Source of the DNA: CAYZPB01 sp964551195
GTDB lineage: Bacteria; Bacillota; Bacilli; Tepidibacillales; Tepidibacillaceae
DNA length: 64,000 nucleotides
Reading direction: 5' to 3'
NCBI GenBank assembly: GCA_964551195.1
Contig: CAZKBI010000004.1
Location: forward strand, 1 to 64,000
In this document: in pieces, positions 53,404-62,371 of the stretch
How positions within the stretch are numbered: the stretch's first letter is position 1
How the letters are laid out: every line of letters starts with the position of its first letter
Position numbers and translations under genes: made by a program
The notes under the pieces: generated by a model
Database searches by the model: none
What the model saw: the letters and a program-made list of their open reading frames with translations, nothing else
What the model was told of the DNA's origin: nothing

Positions 53404-54363
53404 TTAAAAATCTCTTTTCTCTTTTTTTAGAAATACATAAATCCCACTGTTTATTACCATAAATATAAGAATCAATAGAAAAAATTTTAAACCAAGGCTG
53501 TTGAAGAATTGATATTCAATATATTTCGAAAAACCCAAACCTATTACCCCAACCATTGCATATACGCTTATCAAGTAAACTGCAGGCGTAACGTATTTAA
53601 TCATAAATAGAGCTTCATTATTCTGTTGGCGATCCTTCTCATAAATACTGTTCATTGTTTTTGATTCTTCTAAAATATCTTCAAGTGCCTGAAAAATATT
53701 TTCTCCGTAAACCAAGCTATATTTTAAATTTTCTGATAATATCTCTGACAAGTTCGTTTTTAAGGCATAATTGAAATTATTAACTGAATCTATTATTTCA
53801 GCATCTGAATCGGCTTGTTTTATTGCCAGACTTAATTTAAGTAACGCTTTCTGTGAGTGAGGTGACTTTGTCAAGCGAGGAATCGTTTGGTCAATCGCCT
53901 CATACATATTACAATGATTAATTCGATATTGACTTATCAGTTCAATTAATAATTGCTCCAGTTCATTGCTCCCCGCTGATCTAATCGTCTGTAATCTAAG
54001 CAATAGAATAAAATATGGTATAGCCCCAAATATAATAGAAATGAATATAATCATAAGAATACTAATGCCGGCTTGATAGAGAAATAATGCTGTAGATAAG
54101 GCAATTGCAATTGAAAAGAACAGTATTATGTATAGATTTCTTTTTCTGCTAATACCATAACTTGTCTCTGCTAGTAGCAAAAACCTGCCGTAGTAGTTGT
54201 TCCTAAATGTTTTTTTACCACTAGATTGAAGTAGCTTATATCTGTTATAAATATTCATTTTGTTATAAAGCTGATGTAAAAATGGAAGACAGGCCAGGAT
54301 AAATCCAATTAATAAAAACAAAGAAAATCCGATATATACAAGCACACTTATAATTTCGTTCAC
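53404..54363 (-). CDS. tadB: TadB-like pilus assembly membrane protein
   Basis: A platform protein of about 319 residues with helices near the start, at about 85-125 and in the last 70 residues. A GspF-type domain carries LEQLLIELISQYRINHCNMYEAI and YGENIFQALEDI. I favour GTG 54363, eight bases after AAGGAG. ATG 54384 overlaps the previous stop in the ATGA style and would add seven residues. Confidence 0.8.
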   Translation of the reverse strand: MNEIISVLVYIGFSLFLLIGFILACLPFLHQLYNKMNIYNRYKLLQSSGKKTFRNNYYGRFLLLAETSYGISRKRNLYIILFFSIAIALSTALFLYQAGISILMIIFISIIFGAIPYFILLLRLQTIRSAGSNELEQLLIELISQYRINHCNMYEAIDQTIPRLTKSPHSQKALLKLSLAIKQADSDAEIIDSVNNFNYALKTNLSEILSENLKYSLVYGENIFQALEDILEESKTMNSIYEKDRQQNNEALFMIKYVTPAVYLISVYAMVGVIGLGFSKYIEYQFFNSLGLKFFLLILIFMVINSGIYVFLKKEKRDF

Positions 54364-54380
54364 CTTAATTACTCCTTCTT

Positions 54381-55805
54381 TCATCGACCATAAAACGGCC
54401 TAGTAATATTTTCTCCGACCATCGGATTTTTCTGCGCCAATCTGGCAAGTTCATTCTTGAAAGTCAAAAACGCAGCACTCTCTTCTTGCATAGCAATCTC
54501 CTCTTTATCAATACCAATGTCATATTTGTAATGCCAATCGTCTGTTTGGTAATTATACTTAACAATCTGATGGACGGTAATTTGTCTAGCAGCAGTATCG
54601 TAACGTAATTCATATACGCCCTTCAATCGTTTTTTCGAACGGTCCTGTAATTGGATAAATTCATACAAATAATGATATCCCTTGGCTAGCTTAACCATCG
54701 TAGATTGCAAGTCGCCACCAAATTTTGCAATAATTTCATTGGCAGCATCGTATACAAAATCTGCAGCATCTGTAGAATGAAATGTGCTTTTAACCCTACG
54801 GGTACCCTTTGTAGTTATTTTTAACGCTAAATTTAGAGCGACCGCATCACGCGCTTCAGCAAGTATGAAATAATCAGCATCCGAACGCATCAGGGACTTT
54901 GTAATCTCATTAAGTCTTTCACCGTCGGCAATGATTTGTATTATGGGCGCATCCGGCATTATTTGATGAAGTGGGATCTCTGGATCAGTCTCAATTAGGA
55001 CACCCTCCAAACTTCTATCCTCATAACTTTGCCAAGTCTCAAGAAACGTCGTTTTTCCACTCCTCACCGGCCCTATAAAGTTAACATTATAACCAATCTT
55101 GATTTTAGCTTTAAGTAAGGGAATTATTTCCTCGGGAATAGTTCCCCGTCTTGCCTGCTCCTCAAAAGTTAAATGTTCAATAATATATTTTCGAAATATA
55201 ATTGTTGGTTCCTTTGCATCTTCAAAAATAGTAATACGTGTGCCATCTAGCATGTATACCTCAGCGTATTTATTGCTTAAATGAATCTCCGGATTGCGTA
55301 ATAGGAGTGCTTTCCTCAATTGCTTTAAACGCTCCGCAGTTATTCGTTGTTGTTGGAGTTGCATCTTTCCATTTATTAAAAAAAATATTTTTTCGCCAAT
55401 GATTTTGGCAGAGCTACTTTCTTTTAAAATCTTCCATGGGGCAATAGCCGCTAAACCCCAGTTTTCATGAAATATTGCTGTAGTAAGATTTTCATACCAA
55501 GATGGATACCAGGCGTTCTGTAAATTTCGTTTTTTTAAGTAAATTTCTATTTTAGAAATAAAATAATTCGACTCCGCCGAATAACCAATAATTGCCCGCT
55601 TTTGATAATGTAACAATTGATCGGCTGTAGAATTATCCTTCCCCGATTCCATATCCCAACCCTCTAAAAAATTCTTGCTAACTTCTTTACAGAGTTTCTG
55701 AAAACTTAACAGCTTCTGACTGTTGCTTAAGTTCTTTTCAACCTCTTCTTGCTTTGCTTCAGCCTCTTCTAAATATTTATTTAAAGAAAAACGAGTTTCT
55801 ATCAT
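54381..55805 (-). CDS. Second, divergent secretion ATPase (CpaF/VirB11-like)
   Basis: The roughly 474-residue protein has a unique N-terminal half and a RecA-type ATPase domain. Walker A is GPVRSGKTT (about 245-253), the Asp box is ETDPEIPLHQ, the Walker B-like element is DYFILAEARDA (about 312-322) and the His-box equivalent is STFHSTDAADF. It is clearly related to CpaF but far from the canonical copy at 60448. A Tad locus normally has one ATPase, so this could drive retraction, pair as a heterohexamer or serve secretion. ATG 55805 overlaps the CpaE stop (TGATG). Confidence 0.85.
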   Translation of the reverse strand: MIETRFSLNKYLEEAEAKQEEVEKNLSNSQKLLSFQKLCKEVSKNFLEGWDMESGKDNSTADQLLHYQKRAIIGYSAESNYFISKIEIYLKKRNLQNAWYPSWYENLTTAIFHENWGLAAIAPWKILKESSSAKIIGEKIFFLINGKMQLQQQRITAERLKQLRKALLLRNPEIHLSNKYAEVYMLDGTRITIFEDAKEPTIIFRKYIIEHLTFEEQARRGTIPEEIIPLLKAKIKIGYNVNFIGPVRSGKTTFLETWQSYEDRSLEGVLIETDPEIPLHQIMPDAPIIQIIADGERLNEITKSLMRSDADYFILAEARDAVALNLALKITTKGTRRVKSTFHSTDAADFVYDAANEIIAKFGGDLQSTMVKLAKGYHYLYEFIQLQDRSKKRLKGVYELRYDTAARQITVHQIVKYNYQTDDWHYKYDIGIDKEEIAMQEESAAFLTFKNELARLAQKNPMVGENITRPFYGR

Positions 55806-56968
55806 CACATTCCACCTAGACTGTTCATCTTGCGTCTAATTAATCCTTCCCTTGTTTCAAGACGATAGGGTAGTTTTATTTGCATAGAAATAATCTTACA
55901 TAAATAATCAATTTGGTTATTATAATTTTTTAGACCATAATGTAGTAGTGTTTTTTGTTCTATCTCTGCTTTCCATCCATAAAAGTCCGCATGGGGAACC
56001 ACGGTTGCTAGGATTGTCCCGTACAAACTGCCTAATTGCTGACTAGTATACATAAAATCAGAGTGTATATATTTATTAACTACCAACATGAATTGTTTAA
56101 CATCAATGCCTAAGCCGTTTAGCACCTGAGATTCAATTCTTTTATACTTTTTGCGTACCGCCTCTTGCTGAGTTACGACTAAATATCTGGTTTTAGCTAG
56201 TTGAATTGAAGCTATGGCCAAGCCAGAATCAATCTCGCCCCCAGCATCAATCAACACCAGGTCAAACTTGTTAGCTGCCATTTTTATTAAGTCTTTTATG
56301 TGCTTGGGATGAAACAGCTTGGCATCCGGAGAATATTTTACCCCAGGCAAGATGTATAGGCTCTCGACTTCTTTTATACAGGCATTCACTAATTCATCTT
56401 CTTCCAAAATATTGTTGAATAATTTAATTTTCAGGTTATCAATACCTGTTTCTAGGTCATTCTTCACATACTCCATACTCGGATTACTGTTTAGACAGAG
56501 TAACCCAACACTTACATCAGTGTGCTTAGCAAGCATTTCAGCGACGCTATGAGACAACATCGTCGTTCCAACTTTGTTATCTGCACCAAAAAAAGTTATT
56601 ACATTATCCAATTCATTTGCTTCAGAGGACCTTATTTTTAAAATTTTATCAACTATTTTCTCTTCGGTAAGCTTGCTGGAGATTAATTCAATCCCACTTA
56701 ACCGACAGATGACTTTCATATTATTCAGTATATTAATATCGTAATCATAAGAATAGATAAAAAATACTTTGCTCTTTTTATTATTCATATTTTTATTTCC
56801 CGCAACTGTTGCTTGAACTTTTTCATAACTAATCATTTTTTCAGATATTACAATAATTTCCGCGTCTTCATGACCACTGATTACATCTGTCTCTTCCACT
56901 TCAATATTGCTCATTGTCCGTAATATATTAGCTACTTTACTATTTTCCGCTATGATCAGAATTTTCAT
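55805..56968 (-). CDS. cpaE: CpaE-like pilus localisation ATPase (ParA/MinD family)
   Basis: The 387-residue protein has a receiver-like N-terminal domain (about 1-115) without an obvious phosphoacceptor, then a SIMIBI ATPase domain. The P-loop reads FFGADNKVGTTMLSH, lacking the usual GKT lysine as CpaE proteins often do. The later LVLIDAGGEIDSG and VVTQQEA match the family. CpaE places the Tad machine in the cell. It overlaps cpaB by one base. Confidence 0.8.
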   Translation of the reverse strand: MKILIIAENSKVANILRTMSNIEVEETDVISGHEDAEIIVISEKMISYEKVQATVAGNKNMNNKKSKVFFIYSYDYDINILNNMKVICRLSGIELISSKLTEEKIVDKILKIRSSEANELDNVITFFGADNKVGTTMLSHSVAEMLAKHTDVSVGLLCLNSNPSMEYVKNDLETGIDNLKIKLFNNILEEDELVNACIKEVESLYILPGVKYSPDAKLFHPKHIKDLIKMAANKFDLVLIDAGGEIDSGLAIASIQLAKTRYLVVTQQEAVRKKYKRIESQVLNGLGIDVKQFMLVVNKYIHSDFMYTSQQLGSLYGTILATVVPHADFYGWKAEIEQKTLLHYGLKNYNNQIDYLCKIISMQIKLPYRLETREGLIRRKMNSLGGM

Positions 56969-57639
56969 TATTCAACCCCCTCTACATATAAAATAATAAT
57001 TTTATCCCCAACCCTAACAATCTCAGTTAATTGTGCTATTTCATCTAAATCTAAAACTACAGAAACTTCGGCAATTATTCCTGTGCCATCCATTCGATCT
57101 CTTTTACCCGTGCTGACTATTTCCCGATTCATACTATCTTTCACATATGCAACCTCAGTTTCAAAAAGGACTCCGCTTGTGCTTTCTTGTTGACCAAATC
57201 TATAAAGATACACTTTATCCTGTCTTCGCAAGGTATTAGGCATCGAATAGATCCAATCACTCGGTATTCTAATAATATATTGATCTACTGCTAATTTGAC
57301 CTCAGTTGTAGAGAAGTATCTAGGATGGAGTAAGCTTCCTTGCGGTATATAGGAAATCGATTCCAATCCAACAATTTCACTAATATCGTCAATAGCACCA
57401 GTAAAAATCTTGCTTTTTTCAAAACTCTGGTAAGTAAGTAACGACTCTTCAATTAGTACTCCCCGATCGATATCTTGGTTTAACACCAATCTCTCCTCAT
57501 ACAGAAAATGCTCGCGTCCAGCTGTTTCCCAGAACCAAATAAGAGTTAACACTATCACGATTAGAACTAGACCAAGTGCTGGTATGAGATAACTTAAAAA
57601 ACTTCTTAACTTGCTTCTAATATTATTTAATTCCCGCAA
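56968..57639 (-). CDS. cpaB: CpaB/RcpC-like SAF-domain pilus protein
   Basis: The 223-residue protein has a cytoplasmic basic start, one membrane helix (about 17-38) and an SAF domain (LVLNQDIDRGVLIEESLL and YIPQGSLLHPRYF). CpaB proteins organise the pilus channel at the outer face and may bind envelope glycan. The start is TTG 57639 with AAGGTGA upstream. Confidence 0.8.
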   Translation of the reverse strand: MRELNNIRSKLRSFLSYLIPALGLVLIVIVLTLIWFWETAGREHFLYEERLVLNQDIDRGVLIEESLLTYQSFEKSKIFTGAIDDISEIVGLESISYIPQGSLLHPRYFSTTEVKLAVDQYIIRIPSDWIYSMPNTLRRQDKVYLYRFGQQESTSGVLFETEVAYVKDSMNREIVSTGKRDRMDGTGIIAEVSVVLDLDEIAQLTEIVRVGDKIIILYVEGVE

Positions 57640-57643
57640 AAAA

Positions 57644-59341
57644 TCACCTTCTTAAGAAACTAGATTTATATTCTTTACGTGAGCTATTAACTTTAGCTCT
57701 ATCCATCACAATCAGATCTGCAGCTATTCCGCTTAAAGCACCTTTAAGTAGCTCACCAACATTAGTATATTCATAGAGAATATCTCCGTTAAAAGTTGCA
57801 CGATGGATATGTGATAGTTCGATGTTTGGACAGAAATGAATTGGTGCAAAATCAAATAATTTCAATAATTCTCGCTTGGGCACACTTTCTGTCCAGTTAT
57901 TTAATATTAGTTTAACCTTTACACCCTCTTTCACTAACTCACACAACTTGGATAAGCGACGTAAATTCTGTGCAATATTAATTAATATTGGATCTATAAC
58001 CACTAGTAAACAATCTACATTCTTTAAAGCATTTTCAATTGCCGGGTGCTCTATGTAATTTCCAACGTCGATTAATGAAATACTATTCTTGCGTGATGAG
58101 TAAAGAAGATTCAACATCATCATGTCATCCCAGTTCTCCTCCTTTATTAAGGGCCGTCGGGGATCTACGAGAGTCCACGTAATCCCTTTAGCTGAGTACA
58201 TTTTATTTTTTAATAGTGGTTTTCCTTCATACAGTTCATGGACCGTACTATAAAAGCCTTGTTCCTCCTTGATTAGATTCCCTAGTCTTTCTACACCAAG
58301 ATAATCAAAGAGATATGGACTAAAAGGTATTTCAACAACATTAGGAACTATACTTAATTCACTAATATATTTTGCTAAGTTAATTGTTATAAAAGTTGAG
58401 CCGGCACACTTTGAAAGTGAGCAGATCATGACCTGCGATATATTTTCTACCAAACTGAACTGATCCATTTCTGGATTTGCAATAATTTCTTCTTTAGTCG
58501 ATTTATCGTTTAGCAGCTTTGTGTGGTCATGGTAATAAGTATTTGCAATTTCTAGCTCTCTTTGTACATCTGCGACATTCTGATAGCGGGTTTCTGGATC
58601 ATACATAAGTGATTTATTTACGATCGAATATATTATGATTGGTAGGTCATTACGAAGGTGTTGAAGGGGTTTTCGTACACTGTAGTAGTGCTTTCCTCCA
58701 CTAAATAGATAATAGAGTAAGGCACCAAGAGAATAAATATCAGATCGATGATCAGTATCTCTTAACCCAAGTTGTTCTGGTGCAGCATACCTCACTGTCC
58801 CTAATTGTGCTGTATCAAGTTCTCCTTCCAGAATATAATCCTTGGCAATTCCGAAATCGATTAATTTAATGTTATCTTGGTCGTCTATTAAAACATGCTC
58901 AGGTTTGAGATCTCGATAGATAACAGGTGCTGGTAACTCATTATGTAAATAATTGAACACCTCACATAACTGCATTGCATATTTTATAATCTTTATCTCA
59001 GAAAGAACTTGTCCACTCTCTACAATCTCTTGTAAACTGTTACCCTCGATATAATCCATAACTAAATAGGAACGCCTAATATCTTTTTCGTAATAGTAGT
59101 CAATAATTTTCGGCAGGTATGGGTGTTCAAGTTTTGCTAAGAGTTTAGCCTCTCTAATAAAATTGTCCCCCTCCATTCGCTTATTCTCTACCTCTTTAAT
59201 AGCCCAACACTTGCCTTCTATTCTCAAATCTTCGGCATAATACACTATTCCCATAGCACCATGGCCAATTATGGAGGTTATTTTATATCTTTTATTAAAG
59301 ATCTCACCAATTGTTAGTACACCTCGATTATCAATAACCAT
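57644..59341 (-). CDS. Ser/Thr protein kinase fused to a ParA/MinD-like domain
   Basis: Residues 1-about 265 form a Hanks-type kinase: glycine loop GHGAMGIVY (27-35), Lys50, Glu65, catalytic loop YRDLKPEHVLI with Asp145, DFG 163-165 and APE 188-190. The metal-binding Asn of the loop is replaced by His150. There is no transmembrane or PASTA part, so it is cytoplasmic. Residues about 300-566 resemble a CpaE/MinD SIMIBI domain with a degenerate P-loop (SLSKCAGSTFIT) and ISLIDVGNYIEHP. Between cpaB and an FHA protein gene, it probably signals to the pilus machine. ATG 59341 or GTG 59344 could be the start. Confidence 0.85.
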   Translation of the reverse strand: MVIDNRGVLTIGEIFNKRYKITSIIGHGAMGIVYYAEDLRIEGKCWAIKEVENKRMEGDNFIREAKLLAKLEHPYLPKIIDYYYEKDIRRSYLVMDYIEGNSLQEIVESGQVLSEIKIIKYAMQLCEVFNYLHNELPAPVIYRDLKPEHVLIDDQDNIKLIDFGIAKDYILEGELDTAQLGTVRYAAPEQLGLRDTDHRSDIYSLGALLYYLFSGGKHYYSVRKPLQHLRNDLPIIIYSIVNKSLMYDPETRYQNVADVQRELEIANTYYHDHTKLLNDKSTKEEIIANPEMDQFSLVENISQVMICSLSKCAGSTFITINLAKYISELSIVPNVVEIPFSPYLFDYLGVERLGNLIKEEQGFYSTVHELYEGKPLLKNKMYSAKGITWTLVDPRRPLIKEENWDDMMMLNLLYSSRKNSISLIDVGNYIEHPAIENALKNVDCLLVVIDPILINIAQNLRRLSKLCELVKEGVKVKLILNNWTESVPKRELLKLFDFAPIHFCPNIELSHIHRATFNGDILYEYTNVGELLKGALSGIAADLIVMDRAKVNSSRKEYKSSFLRR

Positions 59342-59348
59342 CACCCCC

Positions 59349-60470
59349 TTAACTTATTAAAGTTCTAACTCGATACTCAGTTGTCGCAAGTTTAATCCTG
59401 TCCCCCTCTCCTATTGGATACAACTTATTTGCATCTAATTCAACCCCATTTAGAAAAGAACCATTCTTTGAATCTAAATCCTTAATTAAATAACCATTAA
59501 TATCTCTAATTATTTCGAGATGCACTCTTGAAATTACATTGGAATCTTCATAATGATTTACTATGTTTTTGTTTCTTCCAATGATGAAATTTGGCTGATC
59601 TAAATCTATTCTTTCCGTCTGTCCATCGTGATCTTTTTCTAAATAAAACAAAGGAACAGCCTTTAGCAGATGACGAGTCTCGGCTAGTTTTTCTTCCTTA
59701 TCTTCATCTTCGCTAACATTAATTAAAAGGTCTTTTCCAACATAGCTACTAATCGTTTCATGTCTACCCTTCGAAAAAGAAATTCGCGGCCAATTAAAGA
59801 TCCTGTTCCTTTTTTCGTTATCACTTACTCTATTGTTCTCTGCTTTATCCGATGTTACAATCGTCTCTTTCCCGTCTACACTTGATTCACCGTGGTTTTT
59901 ACTGTCAACTCTTCTATAAAGTTCTTCTATCGTAAATTCGCAACTATCAAAATAATCTATAACATTATTATAAAAATTTAGTTCTACCCCATGACTCTCT
60001 TTAAAAATATCGATAAACAATTGTTTAAATTCATTCGCCATACTGGCTTCTTTATTAAGCTCTTTTAATGGCAAGTAGATTAAGTGTGGTTTATTTTTGT
60101 CGATATCAATATAAATTAGCGGTAATTTCATTATGTATTTATTAACATCTAATAAGTACTTGCTACTATTTCTTATTACATTGATTATTTCTAGATAAAC
60201 TCCTCGCATCAGGTCCCCACCATATTGCTCCGTCATTAAGTAATTATTTAATAATTTATAGCCTCTCACATCATAATAGAACTTAATATTTAAATTGAAT
60301 TCTTCAAGTACTAAAGGCACATGTCCTAACAAACTATTTGCGCTCAACATTTCTGCTTGAACTCCTATTATCTCTTCAGCTCTTAGCCCTTCCGCCCTAT
60401 CAATCACCAGGCTATTATAATCCCCGTTTAAATAATTTATGCGCAGGTTATATACTTCTCCGACCAACAA
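59349..60470 (-). CDS. FHA-domain protein with DUF6382-like N-terminus
   Basis: The 373-residue protein has an N-terminal region (about 1-180) resembling the DUF6382 domain that accompanies FHA in Bacillota. A polar Ser/Thr-rich linker follows (about 185-265), then a C-terminal FHA domain (about 290-370) with its phosphothreonine-binding residues: GR at 298-299, SRVH at 314-317 and SKNGSFLNG. It is the natural reader for the adjacent kinase, and linker threonines near 203 and 206 are possible substrates. The start is TTG 60470 behind GGGGGAG, overlapping the cpaF end by 23 bases. Confidence 0.85.
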   Translation of the reverse strand: MLVGEVYNLRINYLNGDYNSLVIDRAEGLRAEEIIGVQAEMLSANSLLGHVPLVLEEFNLNIKFYYDVRGYKLLNNYLMTEQYGGDLMRGVYLEIINVIRNSSKYLLDVNKYIMKLPLIYIDIDKNKPHLIYLPLKELNKEASMANEFKQLFIDIFKESHGVELNFYNNVIDYFDSCEFTIEELYRRVDSKNHGESSVDGKETIVTSDKAENNRVSDNEKRNRIFNWPRISFSKGRHETISSYVGKDLLINVSEDEDKEEKLAETRHLLKAVPLFYLEKDHDGQTERIDLDQPNFIIGRNKNIVNHYEDSNVISRVHLEIIRDINGYLIKDLDSKNGSFLNGVELDANKLYPIGEGDRIKLATTEYRVRTLIS

Positions 60471-61692
60471 AAGCTCCCCCTAACCCCGCTTGCTTTAGCT
60501 TGTCTATCCCTAGAAGGCTGTTGCCAGTTGCTTGCAGCTCACCAAAGAGTCCACCCTGCTCATCTAATCCAGTCTCAACGAAACGATATAGTCTATTTAA
60601 TTGAATTTCATTATTAACCATTCCAGTAATCTCGCTTATTTCAATTATTCGACGCGTGTTATCCCTTAATTTCGCCAAATGAATAATTATGTCTATCGCC
60701 GAACTAATTTGTTTGCGAATGGCAACAATCGGAATATTAGCTCCCCTTAGAACCATTACCTCTAACCTACTCAGCATATCCTCGGCACTGTTCCCGTGGC
60801 CTGTAGAGATAGAGCCATCATGGCCTGTATTCATTGCTTGTAGCATATCTAATGCTTCATGGCCCCGCACTTCTCCAACAACGATGCGATTGGGTCGCAT
60901 TCTAAGGGAGGCTCTAATTAAATCGCTGATTGTTATCTCGCCCTTGCCCTCAGTATTCGCATTGCGAATCTCTAGCCTGACAAGATTCTCAATATTCGTT
61001 ATTTGTAGCTCTGCAGAATCTTCAATTGTAATAATTCTTTCTTTATCTGGGATAAAATTTGACAGCACATTTAAGAAGGTCGTTTTGCCAGAGCCTGTTC
61101 CACCGCTGATAAAAATATTGTATTTTGCCTTTACCAGCAGATCTAGAAAAATGGCAGCTTCTTCTGACAATGTATTATTTTCAATTAAATGGTCAATTGT
61201 AAGTGGGTTCTTAGGGAATTTACGAATTGTCATTGTTGGACCATCCAATGCGAGGGGAGGAAGGACGATATTTACTCGGGACCCGTCCTTCATTCTTGCA
61301 TCTACAATAGGGGAGGATTGGTTTACTACTCTATTTACCTTAGAAACAATCATCTGAATTATATCTTCTAGCCGTTCTTTACTTTCAAACTCTACTCTTG
61401 TTTTTTTTATTTCACCATTCTTTTCAACAAAAACTTGATTATACCCGTTAACCATTATCTCGGTTATCTCATCTTTTTCAATTAAGGGCTGTAGAACATC
61501 ATATCCTCTAAACGAATTAAAAATGCTATCCGCTAAATCGATTTTCTCCTTTGTCGATAGGACAATTGCGGTTGCGTATTCGAACACTTTCTCTTCAATA
61601 TATAGACGAATCTCTTCATCAGTAACTAGGTATAAATCATTTATCTGCTCACGTATCTGATTTCTTAATAACTTGCTTCTTTCAACATTCAT
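60448..61692 (-). CDS. cpaF: Tad pilus ATPase CpaF/TadA
   Basis: Canonical 414-residue secretion ATPase. It has N-terminal helices, Walker A GGTGSGKTT (197-205), Asp box TIEDSAELQI, Walker B IVVGEVRGHEALDML and His box GSISTGHGNSAEDML. It powers pilus assembly from the cytoplasmic face. It is the first gene of the Tad operon. ATG 61692 follows ATAGGGAA, about 35 bases downstream of the promoter. Confidence 0.95.
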   Translation of the reverse strand: MNVERSKLLRNQIREQINDLYLVTDEEIRLYIEEKVFEYATAIVLSTKEKIDLADSIFNSFRGYDVLQPLIEKDEITEIMVNGYNQVFVEKNGEIKKTRVEFESKERLEDIIQMIVSKVNRVVNQSSPIVDARMKDGSRVNIVLPPLALDGPTMTIRKFPKNPLTIDHLIENNTLSEEAAIFLDLLVKAKYNIFISGGTGSGKTTFLNVLSNFIPDKERIITIEDSAELQITNIENLVRLEIRNANTEGKGEITISDLIRASLRMRPNRIVVGEVRGHEALDMLQAMNTGHDGSISTGHGNSAEDMLSRLEVMVLRGANIPIVAIRKQISSAIDIIIHLAKLRDNTRRIIEISEITGMVNNEIQLNRLYRFVETGLDEQGGLFGELQATGNSLLGIDKLKQAGLGGAFVGRRSI

Positions 61693-61726
61693 TTCCCTAT
61701 TCCTATCTACATAAATCTAATTACAA

Positions 61727-61755
61727 ATTATAGTTTTATTGTAAAACTTTGACAT
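61727..61755 (-). promoter_or_regulatory. Tad operon promoter
   Basis: ATGTCA (61755-61750), 17 bases, perfect TATAAT (61732-61727), 35 bases upstream of the cpaF ATG. The -35 matches four of six bases. Confidence 0.55.
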
Positions 61756-61842
61756 CGTTCTACTATAATAAATCATAAATTAATATTTGTCACTAGATAA
61801 AAACAACTTATTTCAAATAAATATTATCCGCTAATGGACAAC

Positions 61843-61874
61843 AAAAAACGACACGGCAGCTAGCTACCGTGTCG
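61843..61874 (-). terminator. Terminator after the 103-residue membrane protein gene
   Basis: CGACACGG (61849-61856) pairs with CCGTGTCG (61867-61874), and the loop is itself self-complementary. TTTTTTG follows on the minus strand. It isolates the Tad promoter from the genes to the right. Confidence 0.85.
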
Positions 61875-61899
61875 ATAAAATATTGTCGAATTAATGTTG

Positions 61900-62211
61900 T
61901 CAAGATGGTAGATTACAAATTACGATTGTAAGGATTGAACTTATTAATAAAAAAAAGATTGCAACAGCAATAAATAAGGTGGAAACATTTAAAATAGCAA
62001 GATTTTTAATCTCACCCTTTCCTTCTCTGAAAAATTTAATTAACACCATTGTTAAGCCAACAATTAAAAAAATGATTGAAATATAAAACAAGATATTTAC
62101 GAAACCTACTACCGGCACATTAAAATACCATGCATAAAGACGTAGACTAACAAATATTACGCCTGTTAATAAAATAACTTTAAGAACGAATATGAATAAA
62201 TTTCGCTTCAT
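61900..62211 (-). CDS. Small membrane protein of unknown function
   Basis: A 103-residue protein with three predicted helices (about 8-25, 37-59 and 75-101) and short charged links (KFFREGKGEIK). I do not recognise a family. Its ATG 62211 overlaps the TGA of the 50-residue frame before it. Confidence 0.6.
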   Translation of the reverse strand: MKRNLFIFVLKVILLTGVIFVSLRLYAWYFNVPVVGFVNILFYISIIFLIVGLTMVLIKFFREGKGEIKNLAILNVSTLFIAVAIFFLLISSILTIVICNLPS

Positions 62212-62360
62212 CTTTTATCCACCTCAAGCTTTAACTCTATTTTGCCAACAGCAGTATAAATGCACCATCTATCATAATTATAAACCGTAATACCTGAAGA
62301 CAGCTCCATTAAATATGTATTCTTTATAACAATTTCCGAGTGGCCTCTCTGGAAGCCCAT
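62208..62360 (-). CDS. Possible 50-residue protein
   Basis: A short frame from ATG 62360 to TGA 62208 encodes 50 mixed residues (MGFQRGHSEIVIKNTYLMEL at the start). It fills the gap between two membrane protein genes and ends in an ATGA overlap with the next gene, which supports translation. Against it, there is no good ribosome binding site. The product is not recognised. Confidence 0.4.
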   Translation of the reverse strand: MGFQRGHSEIVIKNTYLMELSSGITVYNYDRWCIYTAVGKIELKLEVDKR

Positions 62361-62371
62361 TGCTAAATCTT

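Noticed and set aside
60689..61357. 222-codon open frame on the plus strand opposite cpaF
   Set aside because: It lies wholly antisense to the strongly conserved CpaF ATPase and has no ribosome binding site or family resemblance.
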